Source: an uncultured Eubacteriales bacterium
GTDB lineage: Bacteria > Bacillota > Clostridia > Christensenellales > Aristaeellaceae
Reading direction: 5' to 3'
Length of the DNA: 55,894 nucleotides
NCBI GenBank assembly: GCA_902793325.1
Contig: CADBCY010000022.1
Location: forward strand, 1-55,894
This document shows, piece after piece, positions 48,093 to 55,894 of the stretch. Numbering within the stretch: the first letter of the stretch is position 1; every line of letters begins with the position of its first letter. The notes beneath the pieces were generated by a model. That model did no database searches, was not told the origin of the DNA, and was given only the letters and a program-made list of their open reading frames with translations. The translations under genes were made by a program, and so were the position numbers.

Positions 48093-49259
48093 TCAGGCTT
48101 TCGCGGCCTCCTTCAGCACCGCCAGCGCCTTCTCAAGTTGATCCATGGGGATGTTCAGCGCGGGCAGCAGGCGCACGCGATCCTTGGCGGTCAGGCAGAG
48201 CACGCCGTTTTCGATGCACCGCCGCACCACGTCCCGCGCGGGCCTGACGGTCTTGACGCCGATCATCAGGCCCATGCCGCTGACGGCCTCGATGCCCGGC
48301 GCGCCCTCGAGGGCGTCGAAGATCGCCTTGCTGCGCGCCCGCACGCCCTCGAGCAGCGCGTCGTCGATGCGGCTCAGTATGCTGACGCCGCCGGCGCAAC
48401 TGGCCGGGTTGCCGCCGAAGGTGGAGCCGTGGTCGCCGGGAGCGAACACGTCCCCGACCTTCTCCCCGAGCAGGCAGGCGCCGATGGGCAGGCCGCCGCC
48501 CAGGCCCTTGGCCGTGGACACGATGTCCGGGGCGATGCCGTAGTTCATGTAGGCGTACAGCCGGCCGCTGCGGCCGTTGCCGGTCTGCACCTCGTCCACG
48601 ATCAAAAGCACGTCGTTCTCGCGCGCGAAGTCCGCCAGCGCGTGCACGAAGTCCGCCTCCAGCGGCACCACGCCGCCCTCGCCCTGCACGCACTCGATCA
48701 TCACCGCGGCGATCTTCGTGGTCTTCGCCAGCTCCCGCAGGGCGTCCATGTCGCCGGCGGCGATGTGCGCGAAGCCCGGCGTCAGCGGCTGGTACAGCTC
48801 GTGGTAGTGATCCTGCCCGGTGGCGGACAGCGTGGTGAGCGTGCGGCCGTGGAAGCTGTTCCACAGGGTCACGATGGTGTAGCAGTCCGGGCCGTGCTTC
48901 TCGGCGGCGTACTTGCGGGCCGCCTTGATGGCGCACTCGTTGGCCTCCGCGCCGGAATTGCCGAAGAACACCTTCTTCATGCCGGTGCGCTCGCAGAGCA
49001 TCTTCGCCAGTTGCGCGCCGGGCTCGGTGTAGTACAGGTTGGAGCTGTGGGGGATCTTCGCCAGTTGCGCGGTGACCGCCTTCAGCCAGGCGTCGTCGGC
49101 GATGCCGAAGCCGTTCACGGCGATGCCCGAGCCCATGTCGATGTATTCCTTCCCGTTCACGTCCCACACCAGCGAGCCCTTGCCGGAGGCGATCTCCACC
49201 GGGAAGCGGGCATAGGTATTGGCGATGTAGGCGGCGTCCAGCCGCATCGTATCCGTCAT
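48093..49259 (-). CDS. argD: Acetylornithine aminotransferase
   Basis: 388 aa class III aminotransferase. The PLP lysine is in ADIVSTAKGLGGGLPIGA-type sequence (DIVSTAKGLGGGLPIGACL); VDEVQTGNGRSGRLYAY and GNSGAEANECAIKAARKY are family marks. It converts N-acetylglutamate semialdehyde to N-acetylornithine. ATG 49259 overlaps the argB stop (ATGA) and has GGGAGG eight bases upstream. It is the last gene of the arginine operon. No clear terminator follows in the 34 bases before the -35 box of the next promoter region. Confidence 0.93.
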   Translation of the reverse strand: MTDTMRLDAAYIANTYARFPVEIASGKGSLVWDVNGKEYIDMGSGIAVNGFGIADDAWLKAVTAQLAKIPHSSNLYYTEPGAQLAKMLCERTGMKKVFFGNSGAEANECAIKAARKYAAEKHGPDCYTIVTLWNSFHGRTLTTLSATGQDHYHELYQPLTPGFAHIAAGDMDALRELAKTTKIAAVMIECVQGEGGVVPLEADFVHALADFARENDVLLIVDEVQTGNGRSGRLYAYMNYGIAPDIVSTAKGLGGGLPIGACLLGEKVGDVFAPGDHGSTFGGNPASCAGGVSILSRIDDALLEGVRARSKAIFDALEGAPGIEAVSGMGLMIGVKTVRPARDVVRRCIENGVLCLTAKDRVRLLPALNIPMDQLEKALAVLKEAAKA

Positions 49260-50152
49260 GATGGCATCCTCCCTTGTTCGTCGTCGATTTCCGCGCCCTT
49301 CACCATGGTGCCCGCGCCCTCGTCGGTGAGAATCTCCATCAGTATGGAGTGGGGCACGCGGCCGTCCATGATGATGACCTTCTTCACGCCCATGCGGATG
49401 GCGTCCACGCAGCACTCCACCTTGGGGATCATGCCGCCGGAGATGACGCCCTCCTGCCTGAGCCGCGCGGCGTCGAGCACCGTGAGCTCGGGGATCAGGG
49501 TCGAGGGGTCGTCCTTGTCCCGCAGCAGGCCGGGGATGTCCGAGAGCATGATGAGTCGCTCCGCCCCCAGCGCGCCCGCCACACAGGCCGCCGCGGTATC
49601 GCCGTTGATGTTGTAGGTGTTGCCGTCCCGGTCGCAGCCCAGGGTGGAGATGACGGGGATGTAGCCCTTCTCCAGCAGGTCGGTGACGGGCTTGATGTTC
49701 ACGTGCGTGATCTCCCCCACGTAGCCCAGGCGCTCGTCCTTCACCTTCGCCTCGATGAGCCGCCCGTCCATGCCGGAGATGCCCATGGCGTGGCCGCCCT
49801 TCATCTCCAGCAGGTTCACCAGCGTCTTGTTGATCTTGCCGGCCAGCACCATCTGCACGATGTCCACCGTCTCGCGGTCCGTGACCCGCAGGCCGTCCAC
49901 GAACGCCGCCTGCTTGCCCAGGCGCTTCATGGTGTCGCTGATCTCCGGCCCGCCGCCGTGCACCAGCACCACCTTCACGCCGATCAGCCACAGCAGGGTG
50001 ATGTCCTCCATCACCTGCTGCTTCAACTGCTCGTTCACCATGGCGTTGCCGCCGTACTTCACCACGACGATCTTGCCGTTGTAGCGCCGGATGTAGGGCA
50101 GGGCCTCGGTCAGCACCTGCGCCCGCTCGGCGTTTGAGAAGAATTTTTCCAT
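49256..50152 (-). CDS. argB: Acetylglutamate kinase
   Basis: 298 aa, amino-acid kinase fold. KIVVVKYGGNAMVNE and VKVVLVHGGGPEISDTMKRL hold the ATP and substrate glycine-rich loops; STLGCDRDGNTYNINGDTAA is the expected nucleotide segment. It phosphorylates N-acetylglutamate. A long N-terminal stretch (FFSNAERAQVLTEALPYIRRY) resembles the helix that allows hexamer formation and arginine inhibition in some members, so feedback control is possible. It follows argJ after 112 bases and overlaps argD by four. Confidence 0.93.
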   Translation of the reverse strand: MEKFFSNAERAQVLTEALPYIRRYNGKIVVVKYGGNAMVNEQLKQQVMEDITLLWLIGVKVVLVHGGGPEISDTMKRLGKQAAFVDGLRVTDRETVDIVQMVLAGKINKTLVNLLEMKGGHAMGISGMDGRLIEAKVKDERLGYVGEITHVNIKPVTDLLEKGYIPVISTLGCDRDGNTYNINGDTAAACVAGALGAERLIMLSDIPGLLRDKDDPSTLIPELTVLDAARLRQEGVISGGMIPKVECCVDAIRMGVKKVIIMDGRVPHSILMEILTDEGAGTMVKGAEIDDEQGRMPS

Positions 50153-50264
50153 GATCGCACCTCAGGAGGTCGCGGGACCTCTCGGTCCGGCCCCCGGACG
50201 GTTCCCCCGGAAGGGGCGCCCGGACGGCCGCGCAGACGGGTTGGGTTTCTGTTGCGGCGGGGCC

Positions 50265-51512
50265 TTACGACCGGTAATCCCCGTTGATCTTCACGTAGTC
50301 GTAGGTCAGATCGCAGCCCCAGGCGGTCGCCTCCCGGTCGCCCATGCGCATGTCGCAGCGGAAGCGGACCTGCGCCTCGGAGAGGATCTCCAGCGCCTTG
50401 TCCTCGTCGAAGGCCTGCACGCAGCCGTCGCGATAGAAGCAGAGCGTCTCCCCCTCCCCCACCAGGTACAGCTCGATCACGGCGGGATCGAATTCCACGC
50501 CGGCGTAGCCCAGCGCGCAGAGTATGCGCCCGCAGTTGGCGTCCTTGCCGAACACCATGGCCTTCACCAGGCTGGAGGAGACGACCGAGCGCGCCAGCTT
50601 CCGGGCGTTCTCCTTCGTGTCGGCGCCGCAGACCCGCATCTCGATCAGCCGGGTCGCGCCCTCGCCGTCGCCCGCCATCTTCACGGCCAGCGCCCGGCAG
50701 ACGGTGAACAGCGCCTCGCGGAAGATCGCGTATTCCGCGCCCTCCGACGCAATGGCCGCGTTGCCCGCCCTGCCGTTGGCCAGCAGGAGCAGCGTATCGT
50801 TGGTGCTGGTGTCGCCGTCGACGGAGATCATGTTGAAGGTATCCCGCACCACGTCCTCGAGGGCGCGCTGCATCAGGGCCTGATCGACGGCGCAGTCGGT
50901 GGTGATGTAGCCCAGCATGGTGCACATGTTGGGGTGGATCATGCCCGAGCCCTTGCTCATGCCGCCCATCGTCACCCGAACGCTGCCGGTTCCGTCGGCG
51001 GCGGGGAGCTCGAAGGTCACGGCGCACTCCTTGTTGACCGTATCGGTGGTCATGATGGCGCGGCTGGCGGCGGTGCCCGCCTCCAGGGTGCCCGACAGCG
51101 TCCCGGCCATCATCGACACGCCCGCGGCGATCCTGTCCATGGGCAGGCCGGGGCCGATGACGCCGGTGGAGCCCAGCAGCACGGACTCCGCGGGGATGCC
51201 CAACGCCGCCGCCGCGAGCGCCGCGGTCTGCTCGCACGTCGCCATGCCCGCCGGGCCGGTGGCGGCGTTGGCGATGCCGGCGTTGACCACCACCGCCTGC
51301 GCCGTCTTGACGTTTTGCACGATCCGCCGGTCCCACACGACCGGCGCGGCCTTCACCACGTTGCTGGTAAAGGTGCCCGCCACGGCGCAGGGATCGGCGC
51401 TGTAGAGCATGGCCATGTCGTCGCGGCCCCTGTACTTGATGCCCGCCGCACAGTGCGCGGCCTGAAAGCCCGCGGCCGCCGTCACGCCGCCCGGAATGCC
51501 TTTAATCATCAT
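50265..51512 (-). CDS. argJ: Glutamate N-acetyltransferase / amino-acid acetyltransferase
   Basis: 415 aa, the self-cleaving ArgJ enzyme that recycles the acetyl group from N-acetylornithine to glutamate. The cleavage motif is KGSGMIHPNMCTMLGYITTD; the Thr nucleophile is present, but the residue before it is Cys where Ala is usual. Other marks are IPGGVTAAAGFQAA and SVDGDTSTNDTLLLLANG. ATG 51512 has AGGAG seven bases before it. The gene overlaps the GNAT gene upstream by 11 bases. The 112 bases after it contain GC-rich hairpins but no T-run, so transcription should continue into argB. Confidence 0.93.
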   Translation of the reverse strand: MMIKGIPGGVTAAAGFQAAHCAAGIKYRGRDDMAMLYSADPCAVAGTFTSNVVKAAPVVWDRRIVQNVKTAQAVVVNAGIANAATGPAGMATCEQTAALAAAALGIPAESVLLGSTGVIGPGLPMDRIAAGVSMMAGTLSGTLEAGTAASRAIMTTDTVNKECAVTFELPAADGTGSVRVTMGGMSKGSGMIHPNMCTMLGYITTDCAVDQALMQRALEDVVRDTFNMISVDGDTSTNDTLLLLANGRAGNAAIASEGAEYAIFREALFTVCRALAVKMAGDGEGATRLIEMRVCGADTKENARKLARSVVSSSLVKAMVFGKDANCGRILCALGYAGVEFDPAVIELYLVGEGETLCFYRDGCVQAFDEDKALEILSEAQVRFRCDMRMGDREATAWGCDLTYDYVKINGDYRS

Positions 51513-52008
51513 TGTCCGCTCCTATGAATTGCGTAATGTTGTCCTCGTTCAGCACGAACTCGTAGTAATTGACATCGCACGGCTTCCAGCCGATGCGCCG
51601 CCAGAAGGCGTTGCCGACGTCGTTGCTGGCGAATGCGATGAGCGCCACCTTGTTGATGCCCATTTCGCGCAGCCGCGCCATGCAGTAGGCCACCATGCGG
51701 GTGCCGATGCCCCGCCGACGGTATTCCCGGGCGACGCACACGTGGTACAGCGCGCCCTGCCGGCCGTCCGACCCGCAGAGTATGGAGCCCACGATGCGGC
51801 CGTCCGCCTGCGCGACCACGCTGGTGGTGGGGTTGCGGCGGATGAAGCGCACCACGTCCTCGCGCGAATCGTCCAGCGCGCGGATGCCGAAGCCGCGAAT
51901 GGTCATCCACAGCGCGCGCACGGCGTCGTAGTCTTCCTCCCGCATGGGCAGGATCCGCGCCTCGGCAGACGGGGCGCGATCCGCGGGGTCCCGGCGATAA
52001 TCGTCCAT
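51502..52008 (-). CDS. GNAT acetyltransferase inside the arginine operon
   Basis: 168 aa. Acetyl-CoA motif VAREYRRRGIGTRMVAYCMARL and C-terminal ASNDVGNAFWRRIGWKPCDV. It starts directly after the argC stop (TGAATG) and overlaps argJ, so it is tightly coupled to arginine genes. Small GNAT proteins can be N-acetylglutamate synthases (short ArgA types), which would prime the pathway that ArgJ then recycles. That role is inference; the protein may instead modify another product. Confidence 0.8.
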   Translation of the reverse strand: MDDYRRDPADRAPSAEARILPMREEDYDAVRALWMTIRGFGIRALDDSREDVVRFIRRNPTTSVVAQADGRIVGSILCGSDGRQGALYHVCVAREYRRRGIGTRMVAYCMARLREMGINKVALIAFASNDVGNAFWRRIGWKPCDVNYYEFVLNEDNITQFIGADNDD

Positions 52009-52935
52009 TCAGTCCACCACCAGTCCCGCTGTCTCGTCCGCGCCCATCAGGAGGTTCATGTTCTGGATGGCCGCGCCGGACGCGCCCTTTCCAAGGTTGT
52101 CGAACCGGGCGACGAGCAGCATGCGCTCGTCGTTGCCGAAGACGGCAACCTGCATGTCGTCGCGGCCGGAGAACGCCGCCGCCGACAGGAAGCCGCCCTC
52201 GTCCGCGCCCTCCGCGCAGCGGATCACCGGCCCCGGGTAGGCCCCGGCCAGCGCCGCGCGCACGCGCGCAATGCCGCCGTCCACCCAGTCCCCGAACAAC
52301 GGCACAGACACCTCCATGCCGCTGTAGAAGTCCGCCACGATGGGCGAGAACACCGGCAGGCGCGTCAGGCCGCACACGTGGGCCATCTCCGGCAGGTGCT
52401 TGTGGTTCTGCGGGAGGCCGTACTGGCGCGGGGCGTCCAGCAGCGGGCTGCGATCCGGGTCCTCGTAGCCGGCGATCATCTTCTTGCCGCCGCCGGAGTA
52501 GCCGGTGAGGGAATAGCAGCAGAGCGGCGCGTCCCCGGCCAGTATGCCCGCCGCCACCAGCGGCGCGACGAGCGCGATGAAGCCGCTGGCGTGACAGCCG
52601 GGGTTGGCGATGCGCTTCGACGCGGCGATCCGCGCGCGCTGGCCCGGCAGCTCCGGCATGCCGTACACCCAGCCCGCCGCGGTGCGGTGGGCGGTGGAGG
52701 TGTCGATCACGGCGGTACGGTCGTTGTCCACCAGGGCGACCGCCTCGCGCGCCGCGTCGTCGGGCAGGCACAGGAAGGCGATGTCCGCGGCGTTCAGCGC
52801 GTCCCGTCGGGCGGCGGGATCCTTGCGCAGGGCCTCGGGCAGCGCGATCAGCTCCACGTCCGCCCGGCCCGCCAGCCGCTCCCGGATGCGCAGCCCCGTG
52901 GTGCCCGCGCTGCCGTCAATGAATACCTTCGTCAT
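52009..52935 (-). CDS. argC: N-acetyl-gamma-glutamyl-phosphate reductase (short type)
   Basis: 308 aa, the shorter type of ArgC. NAD(P)-binding start [19 protein letters not shown] and catalytic cysteine in [35 protein letters not shown] is another clear mark. It reduces the acyl phosphate made by ArgB. It is first in the operon, and an ARG box lies upstream of its promoter. The ribosome site before ATG 52935 is weak (GGGATGAG). Confidence 0.92.
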   Translation of the reverse strand: MTKVFIDGSAGTTGLRIRERLAGRADVELIALPEALRKDPAARRDALNAADIAFLCLPDDAAREAVALVDNDRTAVIDTSTAHRTAAGWVYGMPELPGQRARIAASKRIANPGCHASGFIALVAPLVAAGILAGDAPLCCYSLTGYSGGGKKMIAGYEDPDRSPLLDAPRQYGLPQNHKHLPEMAHVCGLTRLPVFSPIVADFYSGMEVSVPLFGDWVDGGIARVRAALAGAYPGPVIRCAEGADEGGFLSAAAFSGRDDMQVAVFGNDERMLLVARFDNLGKGASGAAIQNMNLLMGADETAGLVVD

Positions 52936-52970
52936 GCCGTCTCATCCCGTTCATTCATAAATATACGCAT

Positions 52971-52999
52971 ATTATACGCGATTTTCCCCGGATAGGCAA
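52971..52999 (-). promoter_or_regulatory. Promoter of the arginine operon
   Basis: On the minus strand: TTGCCT (52994-52999), 17-base spacer, perfect TATAAT (52971-52976). Confidence 0.8.
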
Positions 53000-53007
53000 G
53001 TTAAAAG

Positions 53008-53021
53008 TGCATTTTTATTCA
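53008..53021 (-). promoter_or_regulatory. ARG box (ArgR/AhrC operator)
   Basis: TGAATAAAAATGCA on the minus strand fits the arginine-repressor pattern TGnATnnnnATnCA exactly. A partial second box (ATGAATAATGG, about 53023-53033) adjoins it. The region is very A/T-rich against the genome. It lies upstream of the -35 box, so repression may need looping or a second weak site nearer the start (52952-52965). Confidence 0.7.
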
Positions 53022-53056
53022 CCATTATTCATAACATAACCCGCCTGCGGCGCTGC

Positions 53057-53086
53057 GCGGGGGAGGCCGCAAACGGCCTCCCCCGC
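53057..53086 (-). terminator. Strong hairpin after the isocitrate dehydrogenase gene
   Basis: GCGGGGGAGGCCG and its complement around CAAA, in the 139 bases between the dehydrogenase stop and the ARG box. No T-run follows on the minus strand, so termination is probable but not certain. Confidence 0.55.
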
Positions 53087-53173
53087 CCCGGGCGGCAACT
53101 GCGCCGGGATTTCATCAGGCAGCGTCGCATGTCCGCCCGCGGGGCGAACGAATGTCCGCGGGCGCATGCGGGG

Positions 53174-54292
53174 TCAATCGTGCTTCGCTTCGATCCAGGC
53201 GATCAGCCGGTCCGCGAAGCCCTTCGCGGTGTCGCCGTCGTGGGGCACGGCGTCCAGCGCCTCGTCCAGCAGCGCCGCGCGGTCGGCCCGGGCGATGTGC
53301 CTGAGCAGCATGCCCGCCGCCCGGAGCAGACTGGAGGGATTGGCGTAGTCGCCGCGGCCCGTCTCGATCATCCTCGGCGCGGAGCCGTGGATGGCCTCGA
53401 ACATGGCGTACTGGTCGCCCAGGTTGGCGCTGCCCGCGGTGCCCACGCCGCCCTGGAGCTGCGCGGCCTCGTCGGTGATGATGTCGCCGTAGAGGTTGGG
53501 CAGCAGGAACACCTGGAAGCGGCTGCGCACCCTGGGGTCCACCAGCTTGGCGGTCATGATGTCGATGTACCAGTCCTCGGCCTCGATGCCGGGGTAGTCG
53601 GCGGCGATCTCGTGGCAGATCTCGGAGAAGCGCCCGTCGGTCTTCTTCATGATGTTGGCCTTGGTGACGATGGCCACGCTGGTCTTGCCGTTGTTCTTCG
53701 CGTACTCGAACGCCGCGCGGGCGATGCGCTTCGTGCCGGGCACGGTGGTCACCTTGAAGTCCATGCACAGCTCGCCGGGGAGCTCCACGCCGCGGCTGCC
53801 CAGCACGTACTCGCCCTCGGTGTTCTCGCGGAAGAAGATCCAGTCGATGTCCTGGTCGGGCACGGCCACCGGCCGCACGTTGGCGTAGAGGTCCAGCTCC
53901 CGGCGCAGGGTGACGTTCGCGGACTCCATGGTGCCGCCCTTGGGGGTCTCGGTGGGGCCCTTCAGCAGCACGTCGCAGGTCCTGACCTCCGCCAGCACGT
54001 CGTCGGGCACGGCCTGCCCCTTCGCCAGGCGGTTCTCGATGGTCAGGCCCCGGATGGGCTTCAGCACGATCCTGCCCGCGGCGATGTCCTCCTTCAGCAG
54101 CGCCTCCAGCACGCGGGTGCTCTGGGCGGAGATGATGGGCCCGATGCCGTCGCCGTCGATCACGCCCACGACCACGCGGTCCAGCTTCGTGAAATCCTTG
54201 GGCGGCGCGGCGTTCAGCATGGCCTCCGCCCGCGCGCGCTGCTCCTCCAGCAGCGTCCTGAACTGCTGCACGGCGCTCTCAATCGTACTCAT
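53174..54292 (-). CDS. Isocitrate/isopropylmalate dehydrogenase family enzyme, probably isocitrate dehydrogenase
   Basis: 372 aa, the length of NAD-type isocitrate dehydrogenases. VVVGVIDGDGIGPIISAQ is the nucleotide-end start, FFRENTEGEYV and DIITDEAAQLQGGVGTAGSA are family marks, and the metal aspartates lie in LLPNLYGDIITDEA. It starts inside the aconitase stop (ATGA), so the two act in sequence: citrate to isocitrate to 2-oxoglutarate. Adjacency to aconitase favours isocitrate over isopropylmalate. 2-Oxoglutarate gives glutamate, the substrate of the arginine genes just downstream. Confidence 0.85.
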   Translation of the reverse strand: MSTIESAVQQFRTLLEEQRARAEAMLNAAPPKDFTKLDRVVVGVIDGDGIGPIISAQSTRVLEALLKEDIAAGRIVLKPIRGLTIENRLAKGQAVPDDVLAEVRTCDVLLKGPTETPKGGTMESANVTLRRELDLYANVRPVAVPDQDIDWIFFRENTEGEYVLGSRGVELPGELCMDFKVTTVPGTKRIARAAFEYAKNNGKTSVAIVTKANIMKKTDGRFSEICHEIAADYPGIEAEDWYIDIMTAKLVDPRVRSRFQVFLLPNLYGDIITDEAAQLQGGVGTAGSANLGDQYAMFEAIHGSAPRMIETGRGDYANPSSLLRAAGMLLRHIARADRAALLDEALDAVPHDGDTAKGFADRLIAWIEAKHD

Positions 54293-55893
54293 TGCTCCGC
54301 TTCCTCCTTCGTGTAGGCCAGCAGGCCGCCCGCCTTGAGCATGGCCTTCTGTCGCTCGGTAAAGTTACAGGCGAGGGCGCAGGTCCTGCCCGTGGTCAGG
54401 TCCTCCAGCACGATCTCGCCGGCGTCCATCCCGGCGTGGATGTTCCGAAGCGCCAGCCTGTCGCCCTGGTTCAGCGCGTCGTAGTCCGCGGGATCCCGGA
54501 ACGTCAGCGGCAGGATGCCGGCGTTGATCAGGTTCGCCACGTGGATGCGGGCGAAGCTGCGGGCGATCACGGCCCGCACGCCCAGGTACATGGGCACCAG
54601 CGCCGCGTGCTCGCGGGACGAGCCCTGGCCGTAGTTGTCGCCGCCCACCACGATGCTCTCCCCCGCCGCCTGCGCGCGCTCGGGGAAGCTGGCGTCGCAC
54701 ACGCCGAAGCAGAACCGGCTGAGGTGCGGGATGTTCGAGCGGTAGGGCAGGATCTTCGCCCCCGCGGGCATGATGTGGTCGGTGGTGATGTTGTCCCCCA
54801 CCTTCAGCGTCAGCGGCGCCTCGATGGCGTCGCCCACCGGGCGGCTCTTCGGGAAGGGCTTGATGTTGGGCCCGCGCACGACCTCCACGTCCTTCGCCTC
54901 GTCCGGGGACGCGGGCAGCAGCACGGCGCTGTCGTCCACCCGGAAGGCGGCGGGCAGCGCGACCGCGGGCATGTCGCCCAGCAGCCGGGGATCGGTGATC
55001 TCCCCGGTCAGCGCGGCGGCCACGGCGGTCTCCGGGGAGACCAGGTACACGCCCGCGTCGGCGGTGCCGCTGCGGCCCAGGAAGTTGCGGTTGAAGGTGC
55101 GCAGCGACACGCCCGCGCTGTTGGGGCTGAAGCCCATGCCGATGCAGGGGCCGCAGGCGCACTCCAGCACCCGCGCGCCGGAGGCGAGGATGTCGCCCAG
55201 CGCCCCGGCGGAGGCCAGCATGCTCAGCACCTGCTTCGAGCCGGGGGAGATGGACAGGCTGACCGAGGGCGCGATGGTCTTCCCCTTCAGCAGCGCCGCC
55301 ACCCTGAGCATGTCCAGCAGCGAGGAATTGGTGCAGGAGCCGATGCACACCTGGTCCACCTTCGTGCCCTTGAGCTCGGACACCTTCTTCACGTTGTCCG
55401 GGCTGTGGGGACAGGCGATCAGCGGCTCCAGGGCGGAAAGGTCGATGTCGATGATGCGGTCGTAGGTCGCGTCCGGGTCGCTCTCGAGCGGGATCCAGGC
55501 GTCGCCGCGGCCCTCGGCCTCCAGGAAGACCCTCGTGATGTCGTCGGAGGGGAAGATGGACGTGGTCGCGCCCAGCTCGGTGCCCATGTTGGTGATGGTG
55601 GCGCGCTCGGGCACGGACAGCGTCTTTACGCCCTCGCCGCCCCACTCGATGATCGCGCCGACGCCGCCCTTCACGGACAGTATGCGCAGGATCTCCAGGC
55701 TCACGTCCTTGGCGGTGACGAAGGGGCGCAGCCGGCCGGTGAGATTCACCTTGAACATCTTCGGCATGGTGATGTAGTACGGCCCGCCGCCCATGGCCAC
55801 GGCCACGTCCATGCCGCCCGCGCCGAAGGCCAGCATGCCGATGCCGCCGCCGGTGGGGGTGTGGCTGTCGGAGCCGATCAGCGTCTTGCCCGG
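54289..55893 (-). CDS. Aconitate hydratase, N-terminus outside the window (partial)
   Basis: About 535 codons, open to the right edge; 100 or so N-terminal residues are missing. The first visible residues, LIGSDSHTPTGGGIGM, are an aconitase signature. Iron-sulfur ligands are in QVCIGSCTNSSL and CACGPCIGMG, and the C-terminal swivel domain has GDNITTDHIMPAG and GDNYGQGSSREHAAL. The domain order and length fit the monomeric aconitase/homoaconitase type seen in Clostridia, not the long AcnA. It isomerises citrate and isocitrate and is co-translated with the dehydrogenase. Confidence 0.92.
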   Translation of the reverse strand, partial: PGKTLIGSDSHTPTGGGIGMLAFGAGGMDVAVAMGGGPYYITMPKMFKVNLTGRLRPFVTAKDVSLEILRILSVKGGVGAIIEWGGEGVKTLSVPERATITNMGTELGATTSIFPSDDITRVFLEAEGRGDAWIPLESDPDATYDRIIDIDLSALEPLIACPHSPDNVKKVSELKGTKVDQVCIGSCTNSSLLDMLRVAALLKGKTIAPSVSLSISPGSKQVLSMLASAGALGDILASGARVLECACGPCIGMGFSPNSAGVSLRTFNRNFLGRSGTADAGVYLVSPETAVAAALTGEITDPRLLGDMPAVALPAAFRVDDSAVLLPASPDEAKDVEVVRGPNIKPFPKSRPVGDAIEAPLTLKVGDNITTDHIMPAGAKILPYRSNIPHLSRFCFGVCDASFPERAQAAGESIVVGGDNYGQGSSREHAALVPMYLGVRAVIARSFARIHVANLINAGILPLTFRDPADYDALNQGDRLALRNIHAGMDAGEIVLEDLTTGRTCALACNFTERQKAMLKAGGLLAYTKEEAEQ

Positions 55894-55894
55894 C

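Noticed and set aside
1-55894. CRISPR arrays, tRNA/rRNA genes, insertion sequences or prophage
   Set aside because: No regular spaced repeats, cloverleaf-like sequences, transposase, integrase or phage structural genes were seen.

Overview
The window is GC-rich throughout (about two thirds G+C by eye) and looks like a high-GC anaerobic member of the Clostridia, perhaps Christensenellales-like. The signs are YesM/YesN-type two-component systems, Lpl-type sugar importers without their own ATPase, a DUF362 ferredoxin-like protein, consensus sigma-A promoters, strong AGGAGG ribosome sites and many diguanylate cyclases. No rRNA, tRNA, insertion sequence, prophage or CRISPR array was seen. The taxonomic placement is inference.

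Layout. 1-1.2 kb: tail of cysteine synthase, then a D-cysteine desulfhydrase. 1.3-9.9 kb: an RbsACB-type sugar importer with D-lyxose isomerase, followed by a separately promoted operon of AraC-type response regulator, histidine kinase and an ABC-ATPase homologue that has lost its catalytic residues. 10-15.4 kb: a sodium:neurotransmitter-type symporter, a DUF362 protein, a GH51 arabinofuranosidase and an arylamine N-acetyltransferase. 15.4-25 kb: five GGDEF/EAL proteins interleaved with an AGCS amino-acid symporter, a UPF0145 protein and a strong candidate small RNA made of three hairpins with 15-nt C-rich loops (23405-23582).

25.2-36.5 kb (minus strand): a disaccharide-use locus. It holds two Lpl-type permeases, their binding protein, a GH94 phosphorylase resembling diacetylchitobiose phosphorylase, a phosphohexomutase, and a sensor set of kinase, binding protein and response regulator. 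A shared 10-mer in two promoters is a possible operator for that regulator. 36.6-41 kb: small genes (GNAT, HTH-like protein, STAS protein, VanX-like dipeptidase, QueT, an RsbW-like protein, a PPC protein). 41.1-46.2 kb: a secreted Ig-like protein, a hybrid histidine kinase broken by an internal deletion, and acylphosphatase.

46.4-48 kb: an operon of three uncharacterised proteins behind a yybP-ykoY (manganese) riboswitch. Its 5' end shares a two-hairpin module with the leader of the acylphosphatase operon. 48.1-55.9 kb: arginine biosynthesis (argC-GNAT-argJ-argB-argD) behind an ARG box, preceded by isocitrate dehydrogenase and aconitase. The latter two make 2-oxoglutarate, hence glutamate, for the arginine genes.

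The strongest candidates for undescribed biology are the pseudo-ABC protein coupled to a kinase with no extracellular sensor (5.8-9.9 kb), the triple-hairpin RNA (23.4 kb) and the riboswitch-controlled unknown operon (46.4-48 kb).
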